DNA of 59,505 bases, from NCBI RefSeq assembly GCF_001429545.1, contig NZ_LMSP01000034.1, forward strand, positions 15,305 through 74,809, written 5' to 3'. Positions 35,397-43,503 of the stretch are shown in pieces; position 1 is the first letter of the stretch, and the number at the start of each line of letters is the position of its first letter. Origin of the DNA: Paenibacillus sp. Soil787. Lineage in GTDB: Bacteria; Bacillota; Bacilli; Paenibacillales; NBRC-103111. The translations under genes and the position numbers were made by a program. The notes below the pieces were generated by a model. That model made no database searches. It was not told the DNA's origin and saw nothing but the letters and a program-made list of their open reading frames with translations.

Positions 35397-35715
35397 TTTT
35401 ATCATTGCTTTATATGTTACATAGCCGACGCCGTTTTCCACTTTCCCTTTGGTGCGTGGACGGCAAAACGGGCGAATCGTTCCTTCCATAGGGGATGCCC
35501 TTGTTCGTCGGCACCGGTGCCGACTGTCTTCATATTGTCGTAGAGTACCATTTCCATTCTTCCACCGAAGTATTGCACCGCCCGGACATGGCAGCCCATC
35601 AGGGTATCCCATTTTTCATCTTCCGTGTACTCCATGTACATTTTTCTTGAGTAACCGAGCACCATGACGAAAACATACAGCCGCTTGGATTCACAGTTCC
35701 ACTCGACTTTGAAGT
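35397..35715 (-). pseudogene. IS21-family transposase (IstA) remnant
   Basis: Two frames together read CESKRLYVFVMVLGYSRKMY, a segment with YFGGRMEMVLYDNMKTV, then PRTKGKVENGVGYV: the integrase core of IstA including the conserved YDNMK and RPRTKGKVENGV motifs. A frameshift and a small deletion follow FAVH. Only the core survives; no IstB gene or terminal repeats are seen. It marks past transposition into the plus-strand island. Confidence 0.8.
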
Positions 35716-35805
35716 GACCCCATTATTTTCATTACATTATTTTATTCATGGTGGACACAATAATTTTGAAAGAAAAATAAAATTGACTACGCGGAGGCAC
35801 ATTTA

Positions 35806-36291
35806 ATGTACACTTTTGGATTTAGAAATTTAAACTCCACTGTACCACTCAACCCAACTGGCTCTATAAGAAATAATGTATTTCCGGATTTTGTATCCGG
35901 ACAATTTCCTCCTGATACTGTTACGAGCTCTGAACCTTCAACTCCTAATACATTTGCAGCAATTGATGGAAGTCCAATAAACGGTTGGCCATTTCCATCT
36001 CCAAATTCAATTTATAGATTAGATTTTGCAAATTATCCCATTCAAGTTTCTAAACTATATTTTATTATAGTTTCTATGGCCCCATTTGCTACGCAATTAA
36101 GTTGTTTAATTGAAGGTCAAAGCAACAATTTATGGAAAAATATTGGGCAATTTCCTATAACTGATTTTCCAAATGGACCATTATCAAATTTGCCTGTAGA
36201 TGTTATACCAGGCGAATACCAAGCTTTAAGATTTTCATTTGCTGTGTTTAATAATGTCCAACCTGCGTTAATGGAAGTTAAGTATAGCTGA
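35806..36291 (+). CDS. Hypothetical protein, beta-rich
   Basis: 161 residues; ATG eight bases after GGAGG. Proline-, asparagine- and serine-rich sequence with aromatic beta-strand patterns (IYRLDFANY; KLYFIIVSMAP; ALRFSFAVF). No signal peptide, helix-turn-helix or catalytic motif recognised. AT-rich compared with the flanking sugar genes, which suggests separate origin. Ended by a strong hairpin. Confidence 0.6.
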   Translation: MYTFGFRNLNSTVPLNPTGSIRNNVFPDFVSGQFPPDTVTSSEPSTPNTFAAIDGSPINGWPFPSPNSIYRLDFANYPIQVSKLYFIIVSMAPFATQLSCLIEGQSNNLWKNIGQFPITDFPNGPLSNLPVDVIPGEYQALRFSFAVFNNVQPALMEVKYS

Positions 36292-36319
36292 ATATTTGAT
36301 CGGTTTATGATCCATTAAA

Positions 36320-36382
36320 AATAATAAAAGGCTTTATTGGAAAAAGGATCAATCCAAATGTCCAATAGAGTCTTTTATTATT
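36320..36382 (+). terminator. Long-stem terminator
   Basis: A 22-base arm (36320-36341) pairs with 36361-36382 with two mismatches; the 3' arm contains TTTTATTATT. It lies 30 bases after the 35806-36291 stop. Confidence 0.75.
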
Positions 36383-37438
36383 CAGTATAGCAACGAGTCA
36401 ACAATGCAACCATTTCTGACGTTACTTTTCATTTGGGTTCATAAGTGATAAAAGCTATCTGATGAATATTTATCCTTTTGGTGCGAAAAGGGGCACATAG
36501 AGGCTTCCTATACCGATCAGTCTGCAAGGTGGCCGCCGCGGATCCGGATGCACCCGGAGCTCGAGTTGCTACGGCCTCACCGTTACAGCCGGCAGCTGTG
36601 CGGCCTGGGCAGGCTCGTATCCGGCGGTGACCTGGGGCTGGTTTGATCTTTCGCAGGATACGCGAGAACAGCTGCGTATTTTACGCAGTTTACGAAGAGA
36701 CGAATACAGGCCGGCATGAGGTCATTAAACAGGTAGAATAAGGTTGAGAAAAGAATAGGGAAAGAGGCGGGCATTCTGCCTCTTTGGAAGTGAAGCTTTA
36801 CTCTCGTAGTCTAATCGTGGGCTGCGAACGTTCCGAAAAGTACGTTGTACTGACTCGAGTGAACCTTGCTGGAATCTGTTCAAGGGAGAGTAGACCACGG
36901 TTAGAGAAGCAGCTGAATTTTTTGGGATAAAGTGAACTGTTTCCACCACGCACGATCCATTCTAGTTTCGGTTTTGCTGTGCATCAAGCATAATGAAGCA
37001 AAAAAACATCGAATGTAAACAGTTCACCGTTAATGTAGGGGCGGGCTAGGGGAGGCTGATTTAATTAAAATGCAAGCGAAAACTTGTTACCACAATCGAT
37101 GATGGAGATCGAGATGAGGAAACAACCGGGAAGCTCTTTGAACCAAGCAAGCGAAGGCAAAAAGGGGGATCGAAATGGTTTGAACTTGGATTGTGTGAAT
37201 ATAAAAATAATGAGTGGCTTATACTTAAAAATTGAACCTACCTTGGAAATAAATGTTGAAGTTACCTGTAGCTGACGGCACTCCACATGTCCAATAAGTT
37301 TCAGTTCTTGGATCAATCGCCATTTCTGGAGAATAATTTGGGATAACTTGATACATATTGTAAAATATGGCAAAATTCAAAAGAACAAGCATCCACTGTT
37401 TTTATCGGCAAAGCGTTACTAAACGAAATAGCAATCGT
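36383..37438. other. Gene-free, eroded DNA
   Basis: About 1 kb with no supported gene. A GC-rich patch near 36520-36650 contrasts with AT-rich surroundings and reads for short distances like coding sequence (ELELLRPHRYSRQLC) before a stop; 37090-37230 similarly has short open frames. These look like fragments of lost genes that I cannot name. Confidence 0.4.
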
Positions 37439-37722
37439 AGTTGGCTTAGAATGGTAACGCTAGATGAATTAGGACGGGAACTGAAGTTTGGCATTCATGG
37501 ATGGATGCATTTTACACTGGAGTTCAGAACCACCGACAAACCCGAATACTCTTGATTCTACTAATGATTGGCTGGGATCACCCTTTTCAAGTCATGTGAA
37601 CAAGTATTTCTGGAAGCTCCACGGTTGAAACGATGATCGAATAAAAGCATGGGAAGATGCGAATGGTACAGAGGCTGATGTCTCCCAAGAAGATCCTAAA
37701 CTTTTGGAACCAAGTTCTTAAC
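37439..37722 (+). pseudogene. Decayed gene with a HGWMHxHW-type motif
   Basis: The frame reads VTLDELGRELKFGIHGWMH, then shifts; removing one T from CATTTTACAC restores LHWSSEPPTNPN and SPFSSHVNKYFWKLHG. An in-frame TGA follows where a W codon is expected, then NDDRIKAWEDANGTEAD. One inserted base and one nonsense change therefore inactivate what was a conserved protein. Spaced His residues and the aromatic pattern suggest a metal-binding enzyme, but I cannot assign the family safely. It lies immediately upstream of the M6 protease gene. Confidence 0.55.
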
Positions 37723-37752
37723 AAATACTGTTTATATTAAAGGAGGACAAGC

Positions 37753-39153
37753 ATGAACACCTTGCGTACTATGCCGCCGGCACCCGAGATTAGCTTATAT
37801 CTTGTAAATGAATATCATAAAAAATGGAAGCCATTAGGGTTTTCCTTCAGGCAGTTTTTGGTGGCACGTGGCTATCAAAACCCAGCACACAATATTCAGG
37901 GCATGGATGATAACTTCACTGGGGTTACCCATGACGGAGCGGCGGAACTTCTCCGAATTCCCACTACGCCAGTTACCGGCAATCTACAAGTGATGGTGCT
38001 GTTGGTCGATTTCCCCGACAAGCAGGGCGTTTTACCAAAAGACCATTATGAAGATTTGCTGTTTTCCAGAAACTCCGACTTGCCCAGAAGTATGGCCGAC
38101 TACTATGAAGAGGTTAGTCTAGGAAAAGTTCATATTCAAGGGGAGGTCCACGGTTGGTTCAGAATGCCTCAAAACTATAATTATTATACGAATGGAAACT
38201 CTGGGATGACAGACCGGTTTGGGCGGGACTTTTATCCTAATGACGCGAGAAAACTTGCAGAAGATGCCGTAAGCACGGCTCTTGCCCAGGGAGTGAGGTT
38301 CGGTTCCCAACTGGATGCCCTCGGTAACAACGCAGTTACTGCGCTGTTTATAGTACACGCGGGTCAAGGTGCGGAGAAATTGCACCCTGAGCTTAGAGGC
38401 GACCACATTTGGTCCCATAAATGGGTCATGGAAAATCCGATAACTGTTGCTCCGAATTTAACGGCCGTAACGTATTTGATGGTTCCTCAGGAAGCCATGT
38501 TAGGCGTATGCGCTCACGAACTTGGACACCTTGCATTTCAATGGCAAGATTTCTATGATCCGAATAATGATAAGGACGGAGATTATTGGGATGGAAACGG
38601 GATGTGGGACCTTATGGCTAGCGGTTCGTATGCAGGAAGGGAGATGCGACCTTCTCATCCTGCCGGACTTCATAAGCTGCAACACGGTTGGATCGAAGTA
38701 GAGGAAATTCTGGAATCTCGAACAGGTATAGAATTGGAACCTGTTACGCGCCCAGGCGGAAAGGTGCTGAAAATTAAGGGTCCGGGTTACGAGAAACAGC
38801 AGTACTTAATCTTGGAAAACCGGGTTAAGGAGAAATTTGATGGTGCTCTGCCGGGCGAAGGTTTGTTAGTCTGGAAAGTGGATGAATTTGCGGAACAGGA
38901 AGGGAGTGCCCATCCTGGAATGATGTTGATTCAGGCCGACGGAAAATCCGATCTACTTAACCCTTACGATGGAAACGCGGGCGATAGAGGTGATCCTTTT
39001 CCAGGATTAGGTAACGTGAAGGAGCTTACTGATACTGGACCAATCATCTCTACTTCCTTTCCTAGTAGCAAACCTTCTGGCGTGAGCCTTCAGAATATTA
39101 CTTTCGACGAGAATACGAAGCGAATTCGGCTCGATGTCGTCATAAGTCGATAA
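37753..39153 (+). CDS. M6-family (immune inhibitor A-like) metalloprotease without signal peptide
   Basis: 466 residues; ideal ribosome site AAAGGAGGACAAGC before the ATG. LQVMVLLVDFPDKQG and SMADYYEEVSLGKV are M6 signatures; the zinc site is H255-E256-L-G-H259 in CAHELGHLAFQW, followed by DFYD (candidate third ligand) and the GMWDLMASGSY Met-turn-like region. A C-terminal beta domain ends the protein. Usual M6 proteases are secreted precursors with a signal peptide and propeptide; here the sequence starts NTLRTMPPAPEIS with no signal, so export by another route, a lost N-terminus or intracellular use must be considered. Only intact enzyme of the plus-strand island. Confidence 0.85.
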   Translation: MNTLRTMPPAPEISLYLVNEYHKKWKPLGFSFRQFLVARGYQNPAHNIQGMDDNFTGVTHDGAAELLRIPTTPVTGNLQVMVLLVDFPDKQGVLPKDHYEDLLFSRNSDLPRSMADYYEEVSLGKVHIQGEVHGWFRMPQNYNYYTNGNSGMTDRFGRDFYPNDARKLAEDAVSTALAQGVRFGSQLDALGNNAVTALFIVHAGQGAEKLHPELRGDHIWSHKWVMENPITVAPNLTAVTYLMVPQEAMLGVCAHELGHLAFQWQDFYDPNNDKDGDYWDGNGMWDLMASGSYAGREMRPSHPAGLHKLQHGWIEVEEILESRTGIELEPVTRPGGKVLKIKGPGYEKQQYLILENRVKEKFDGALPGEGLLVWKVDEFAEQEGSAHPGMMLIQADGKSDLLNPYDGNAGDRGDPFPGLGNVKELTDTGPIISTSFPSSKPSGVSLQNITFDENTKRIRLDVVISR

Positions 39154-39296
39154 TTTACTGGTTTAATGCCATATTGTTGGCGGTCACCCGTATCTTTAAT
39201 ATCAACAACCACAAAACCATTGTGAAGTAATTGTGAATAAGCAATTGTTTCCTGCGGAAACAAAGCGCTTATTCAATATATTTAAAAAGCAGTCCC

Positions 39297-39539
39297 TTAC
39301 TTCACAGAAGTAGACCCAATACCAGCGTAGCTGACACAGACCGCAAAGTAGATTAAAAAATATGGAATACAACTAATAAATACTGTAACACCAAGGATTT
39401 GAACGTAGTTCCGAATTTGATTTGGGAATTGGAACTTTACCGATCCGGGAACGTCTAAGTTCACACAATCAACCGAAAACCTTCTTCGGAAGCAAGGATT
39501 TGTTCCGTTACTCATCTTTTTAGGAAACTTTCGATGCAA
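39297..39539 (-). CDS. Small ORF with hydrophobic C-terminus, doubtful
   Basis: 80 codons, no clear ribosome site; an internal ATG at codon 9 gives 72. VDCVNLDVPGSVKFQFP then a hydrophobic stretch (VTVFISCIPYFLIYFAVCV) reads like real protein, so it may be a remnant or a short membrane protein. A hairpin (TTGTTTCC/GGAAACAA, 39245-39263) lies between it and the M6 gene. The rest of 39154-39616 shows nothing. Confidence 0.3.
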   Translation of the reverse strand: MHRKFPKKMSNGTNPCFRRRFSVDCVNLDVPGSVKFQFPNQIRNYVQILGVTVFISCIPYFLIYFAVCVSYAGIGSTSVK

Positions 39540-39616
39540 AATTACCAGTGCTTTACAGACGTTTGCGGGTGGCTGCCATTATGCTGGGACTACCCCTATC
39601 GGGGAAGAAAGATAAC

Positions 39617-39657
39617 TAGGGAGCAGGCTGCCGCGGTGGCCTGTTCCCCTTTTTTTA
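39617..39657 (+). terminator. Strong orphan terminator
   Basis: GGGAGCAGGC (39619-39628) pairs with GCCTGTTCCC (39639-39648), followed by CTTTTTTT. No intact plus-strand gene ends here, so its gene has been lost. Confidence 0.8.
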
Positions 39658-39849
39658 TTGAAGTAGGCGTCCAATCGTGGATGTCATTAAGCTAACGGGC
39701 ACGATAGTTCCATCATAACGAGGCTGCCGCAGTATTAAACTGGCAGCGGGAGGATAGTTTAGATAAAATAATTCTACCCCAAAAGAAGTACGGTACAATT
39801 AGAGTATATATTAAAGAAGAGTGTTGAACCACATACTGGGGGGATTGTA

Positions 39850-39972
39850 ATGGATGACTTTGTTAGCAAGGGTGAACTTCTGCGTCGGCTTCATAATGGA
39901 TATAAAGAATTTAATGAAGGAATCAAGCGGCTTTCGCCTGAGCAGATGGAAACACCATGGTTTACGTATTGT
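39850..39972 (+). pseudogene. N-terminal stub of a DfsB/ClbS-like (DinB-fold) protein
   Basis: ATG after GGGGGGATTGTA; MDDFVSKGELLRRLHNGY and IKRLSPEQMETPW match the first helix of four-helix-bundle DfsB/DUF1708-like proteins. After METPWF homology stops and the frame runs into the intron-like RNA sequence on the opposite strand. Only about 40 residues remain. Confidence 0.6.
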
Positions 39973-40125
39973 TCCGGGCGGGACTTTGCCTGCAGACCCT
40001 TCGCAGGAGACACCCTGAAAGTCCTTCCCTTACGGGTTAGGACTTCTACTTCAGCTACGGCACTTTAAAGGGTAAAGTTACCGGGTGGATTTGAACCACC
40101 TAGATTATGCGACTGTGAGGCGCAC
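39970..40125 (-). ncRNA. Group IIC-like intron, 5' part of domain I
   Basis: Read on the minus strand from 40125 it begins GTGCGCCTCACAG, the GUGYG start of group II introns, and continues with TCTAGGTGG, TTCAAATCCACC, GCTGAAGTAGAAG, CCTAACCCGTAAGGG and GGCAAAGTCC, then GAACAATACG, in the order expected for domain I of the IIC class. A terminator hairpin plus TTTTC lies immediately upstream, the preferred IIC target. Only about 155 bases are present; no reverse transcriptase or domain V/VI follows, so it is a truncated relic. It abuts the DfsB-like stub. Identification rests on pattern comparison from memory. Confidence 0.6.
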
Positions 40126-40151
40126 GAAAAACCTGAGGCTCTGCCTCAGGT
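40126..40151 (-). terminator. Terminator hairpin targeted by the intron
   Basis: ACCTGAGGC/GCCTCAGGT stem with a three-base loop; TTTTC follows on the minus strand and CCTTTT on the plus strand, so it may work both ways. It sits directly before the intron 5' end. Confidence 0.8.
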
Positions 40152-40185
40152 CCTTTTGTGTAACGCATACTTTGGGTGCATGAAG

Positions 40186-40311
40186 AGAGGCTGGGATGGG
40201 GTTCCAACCGTTTCTTGAAATCGTCTTTCTTTGAATTTATTTAGCGGTAGGAAGACGATTTCAAATACGGACGCTATCGCTTTTCCACCCCATTCCCATC
40301 CTCTTTCTGTT
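40186..40311. repeat. Large imperfect palindrome
   Basis: Inner arms TTGAAATCGTCTTTC (40215-40229) and GAAGACGATTTCAA (40251-40264) plus outer arms GAGGCTGGGATGGGG and CCCCATTCCCATCCTC pair across about 125 bases with interruptions. No gene inside. Could be a structured RNA, a MITE-like element or an operator region. Confidence 0.5.
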
Positions 40312-40343
40312 CTACTCCGTGCTTACTTCAACTGCTCTTGTTC

Positions 40344-40490
40344 TTAACCGATCTTCGATTCGGTATTCATAGCCATGCACCTTTCAAACTCTCCATGATC
40401 AATATCTAACGAGACGTCGTCTAACGCTTTAATCGTTTCCTCGCCCATCTTATAGTATTTACTGGCTTTCTCGATATGGATTAACGACAT
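40344..40490 (-). pseudogene. 5' fragment of the MacB-type ABC ATPase gene (second copy)
   Basis: Starts with MSLIHIEKASKYYKMGEETI after the same GGAGGTGAAGGTT as the gene at 29660, reaches DVSLDIDHGEF, and then enters unrelated sequence before Walker A. The sequence from here through the sigK-like gene is closely similar to 29550-30240. It shows that ABC ATPase start and sigK-like 3' part travel together. Confidence 0.85.
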
Positions 40491-40550
40491 AACCTTCACC
40501 TCCATTACTTGCACAATGTCCAAATAAATGAAGTATCTGATTCACAACCC

Positions 40551-41093
40551 TTACCGTTTCGCCTTATAAAACTCATGATAAAGCTTCATCAGCGCCCGCT
40601 TCTCAATCCGAGACACATAAGAGCGGCTGATGCCCAGCTCCTTAGCAATCTCCCGCTGCGTCCGCTCTTCCCCGCCTAATTCCAGCCCAAACCGGCCAAC
40701 GACGACTTCCTTCTCGCGATCGTCCAAGATTTCCAAGTTCCGATATATTTTGCTCTTCTCTATCTTGAGCTGCACCTTATCCACGACATCGTCCGCTTCC
40801 GTCCCGAGGATGTCGATCAATGTAATTTCATTCCCCTCTTTGTCCGTTCCGATGGGGTCATGCAAGGACACATCTTTCCTCGTTTTCTTCAGCGATCTCA
40901 GATGCATAAGGATCTCATTCTCGATGCAACGAGCCGCAAACGTCGCGAGCTTGGTCCCTTTGTTCGGCGAGAACGATTCGATCGCCTTTATCAATCCGAT
41001 TGTCCCGATCGAGATCAAATCCTCGAGATCTTCCCCCGTGTTGTCGAATTTTTTGAGGTTGTGAACACGATGCAACGTAAAATTAATCCACAA
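40551..41093 (-). pseudogene. sigK-like cassette, copy 3 (N-terminally truncated)
   Basis: 180 codons; from HRVHNLKKFDNTGEDLEDLI to KLYHEFYKAKR nearly identical to copy 2 in protein. The first residues (WINFTL) come from unrelated flanking DNA and the start would be TTG. Regions 2 and 4 are complete. Missing the N-terminal third of SigK like the other copies. It separates module C from the truncated secreted gene at 41109. Confidence 0.8.
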
Positions 41094-41108
41094 ACTTCTA
41101 GCTCTAAG

Positions 41109-41537
41109 CTAACCGGCATAATAGACGTAGAGGCAATAACAAGAAATTAATTCTGTTTTAGAAAACAAACAAACTGTTGATGAAGCGCTCCAATCCATCC
41201 AAATCAAAGGACAGACGAATGAAGACTTCTTATTCGAAATAAGAGGGCCAACGTAATTTTGGAAAGGATCGGTCGGCGGCCCATAGTATAGTTTGAATTG
41301 ATCCGCATACGCATTTAAAACGTACAAATTATTATCGTCTTTTTTCCATGTACCCAGTGAAGCATCCATCCAATTAGAGTAGGGTACCAACTTAGGCTCG
41401 CTCAAGGTAAGTCCTGATACGGCGGCGCTTGCCGGTTTACTGAACAAAACGATAGACAACATGAATACCGCTGTCATACACAGCGCTAATATCCAGGTTG
41501 AGTAGTCCCTCTTTTGCATTTTCAATATCGTTTCCAT
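41109..41537 (-). pseudogene. N-terminal part of a secreted protein, truncated at the sigK-like cassette
   Basis: About 142 codons from the ATG at 41537 (TGAGGC upstream). Signal peptide with cleavage near SKPASAA, then GLTLSEPKLVPYSNWMDASL and YVLNAYADQFKLYYGPPTDP, after which the frame becomes Cys-rich nonsense and stops close to copy 3. Its promoter region shares a cre box, TATACT and an upstream block with the binding protein gene of module D, so it was once a co-regulated secreted enzyme of this sugar regulon. Confidence 0.7.
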
Positions 41538-41656
41538 AATAAACATGCCTCACAAGATTAGTATTGACGTACAAGTACAAACTTTTAATAGCTAGAGCTT
41601 TTCAAATCCTGATATCGTAAGCCTAGTTAATAACCTCCTCCTTAAGAGTCCATAAT

Positions 41657-41670
41657 TTAAAGCGCTTACA
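41657..41670 (-). promoter_or_regulatory. cre box
   Basis: Minus strand TGTAAGCGCTTTAA, the same sequence as the cre at 6154-6167. Six bases downstream of the TATACT box, so CcpA would sit on the transcription start. Confidence 0.7.
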
Positions 41671-41676
41671 AATGTA

Positions 41677-41741
41677 AGTATATAGACATCAAATAAAAGG
41701 GTAAATGTAGAAAAAAAGAGACGTGTGTAAATTTTTAACCG
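41677..41741 (-). promoter_or_regulatory. Promoter with conserved activator block, copy A
   Basis: TATACT (minus, 41677-41682) and, upstream, GGGTAAATGTAGAAAAAA (plus, 41699-41716) and TGTGTAAATTTTTAACCG (plus, 41724-41741). The same elements at almost the same spacing occur at 50769-50836, pointing to one activator, probably the 50896-52446 response regulator. Confidence 0.65.
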
Positions 41742-41787
41742 CTTCAGCAAAAAAAGACAGCGTATGATAGAGGTCGAGTTACGAATA

Positions 41788-41833
41788 AAAAGACGACCTT
41801 CATTTCCCGTTTAATGAGACGAGATCGTCTTTT
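41788..41833 (-). terminator. Terminator of the SDR-RraA-UxaA operon
   Basis: AAAAGACGA (41788-41796) pairs with TCGTCTTTT (41825-41833); TTTTTATT ends the minus-strand transcript about 120 bases after the SDR stop. Confidence 0.75.
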
Positions 41834-41954
41834 ATATCTAACTCAAGTAGCACCTAGCAGCGATTTCTTCAATCCTTTGCGGGTTATGGGAGCCTCCTAG
41901 GATATTGGGCTTACCGATACGATCAATTATGCCACGCAATTGCTTAACAAATTA

Positions 41955-42755
41955 TTACAAATAAATCGTTTCCCATTCCGCCTTCGGACCAGCCCCATAA
42001 CCGAGTGATGCCCCCCCATCAACGATCACAGCTTGCCCGGTTATGAAGCTAGCATCTTCCGAGGCTAAAAATAAGACCAGCTTGGCAATCTCTTCTGGTG
42101 TTGCAATGTATCCTAGTAAATGGGACTGGGCTTGATCTTTACGCGCTTGCTCCCTATTTTCTACGGAAGCAAGCCATCCTTCTAATAGCGGTGTGGCAAC
42201 ACCTGCAGGACAAACACAGTTTATGCGTATGCCTTCTCTGGCATAATCGACAGCCATTGCTTTGGTCATAGCAATAACCGCTCCTTTGGTGGATGCATAG
42301 GCCGTATTCCCTTTTTGACCGATCATACCATTTAAAGAAGCTACGTTTACAATGCGTCCCCTTGTCTTTCGAAGCTCTGGAATGCCATACTTGCTGCACA
42401 AGAATACACTTTTTGTATTGATCTGAAAAATACGATCCCACTCTTCAGCGCTTGTTTGTTCCACAGTCTTAGGCATGATCATGGCAGCATTGTTGACGAG
42501 TACATCCAATGCTCCGAAATGCTCTAAAGTAGTATGCACCATATGGATTATTTGTTGTTCATTCGTAACATCCGTTTCTACCGAAATGGCTGATCCGCCT
42601 TCGGTTCGAATGATATCAACGGTCTCCATAGCCGCCATTGGGTTTAAATCAGCAATCGTTACAGAAGCCCCTTCCTTGGCAAAAGACACAGCGACCGTAC
42701 GTCCGATACCACTGCCGCCACCCGTTACGATTACAGTTTTCCCTGAAAACCGCAT
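41955..42755 (-). CDS. Short-chain dehydrogenase/reductase (SDR, FabG-like)
   Basis: 266 residues; ATG after GAGGAGGAAATAAG. Rossmann motif TGGGSGIG (11-18), NNAA (88-91), catalytic S140, Y153 and K157 in YASTKGA. A classical NAD(P)-dependent SDR. Last gene of the operon after RraA, UxaA subunits and GH95-like enzyme, so it probably oxidises a sugar, sugar acid or keto-deoxy sugar acid rather than making fatty acids. The cofactor may be NAD because an acidic residue (D37) follows the second beta-strand (VTIADLNP). Confidence 0.88.
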   Translation of the reverse strand: MRFSGKTVIVTGGGSGIGRTVAVSFAKEGASVTIADLNPMAAMETVDIIRTEGGSAISVETDVTNEQQIIHMVHTTLEHFGALDVLVNNAAMIMPKTVEQTSAEEWDRIFQINTKSVFLCSKYGIPELRKTRGRIVNVASLNGMIGQKGNTAYASTKGAVIAMTKAMAVDYAREGIRINCVCPAGVATPLLEGWLASVENREQARKDQAQSHLLGYIATPEEIAKLVLFLASEDASFITGQAVIVDGGASLGYGAGPKAEWETIYL

Positions 42756-42789
42756 CTTATTTCCTCCTCGTTAAAGGCATCCTGCCAAT

Positions 42790-43485
42790 TTAAAACCAAC
42801 CATGTTTATAGTAGGATTCCAATGGATGGACACCGTTCATTACATCATTGCGGACATGATTTTCCGTGCTGACAAGGGTTTCCGCTTGCTTTAACACTTC
42901 ATAGGCAATATTCTGTGGAACGACAAGCACGCCATCTTTATCTGCCACAATGATATCCATGGGATGGATGTCTACGTTCTTGATTCGTATCGGTACATTA
43001 TATTCTTTCAGACACCAACGGCCTACGACGTCAGCAGGCGTTGTATACAAATGGAAAACTGGCAAATCTAATTTATGAATATAACCAACATCACGTATGC
43101 CGCCATAAATGACCGCTCCGACCCCACCCCTAGCTTTAATCGTTGTGGCAGATAATTCGCCAAGATGGGAGCACGTATCGTCATTTGCTTGCGTTACCAC
43201 GACATTATACTGCTGTACATCACCCAGCATTTTCAGCAAGGGGACAAAAATCTCGTTTGCATCATCCACATGTGTCGCTTCGCCTCGCACGGTAAGCGCA
43301 GTTCCTACAAACTTGGCATCAGGAGTCAAACCCTTCAACTCTTTAGGCAGAACCTGATTCCGATATCCCATCTGATCTAACGAATCGGAAATGGCGCCTG
43401 TATAAACTTGAGAAAATCTACTTATTAGTTCATCCATCGTTATACTTTCATTGTTGCCGACTACAGTCTGGTTATTTGTTTCCAT
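42790..43485 (-). CDS. RraA-family aldolase/decarboxylase-like protein
   Basis: 231 residues. Matches the RraA/HMG-aldolase family: DALxxMG-like start (ISDSLDQMGYR), GTALTVRG, GELSATTIKARGGVGAVIYG, then GGIRDVGYIHKLDLPVF with R131-D132, the metal and substrate residues of the aldolase members, and IVADKDGVLVVP. In such clusters this family cleaves 4-hydroxy-2-oxo acids to pyruvate plus an aldehyde or acid. The gene lies 34 bases before SDR and 18 bases after the UxaA large subunit, so it is co-transcribed; catalysis on a keto-deoxy sugar acid is inferred. Confidence 0.85.
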   Translation of the reverse strand: METNNQTVVGNNESITMDELISRFSQVYTGAISDSLDQMGYRNQVLPKELKGLTPDAKFVGTALTVRGEATHVDDANEIFVPLLKMLGDVQQYNVVVTQANDDTCSHLGELSATTIKARGGVGAVIYGGIRDVGYIHKLDLPVFHLYTTPADVVGRWCLKEYNVPIRIKNVDIHPMDIIVADKDGVLVVPQNIAYEVLKQAETLVSTENHVRNDVMNGVHPLESYYKHGWF

Positions 43486-43503
43486 TTCTTCAACACCTGC
43501 CTA

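Noticed and set aside
39255..39268. cre-like AAGCGCTTTGT after the M6 gene
   Set aside because: Misses the TG and CA ends of the consensus and has no promoter or gene start beside it.
40075..40125. Possible tRNA on the minus strand (GGTGGTTCAAATCCACC looks like a T-arm)
   Set aside because: No matching acceptor stem, anticodon arm or D-arm can be folded around it; the surrounding order of motifs fits group II intron domain I much better.
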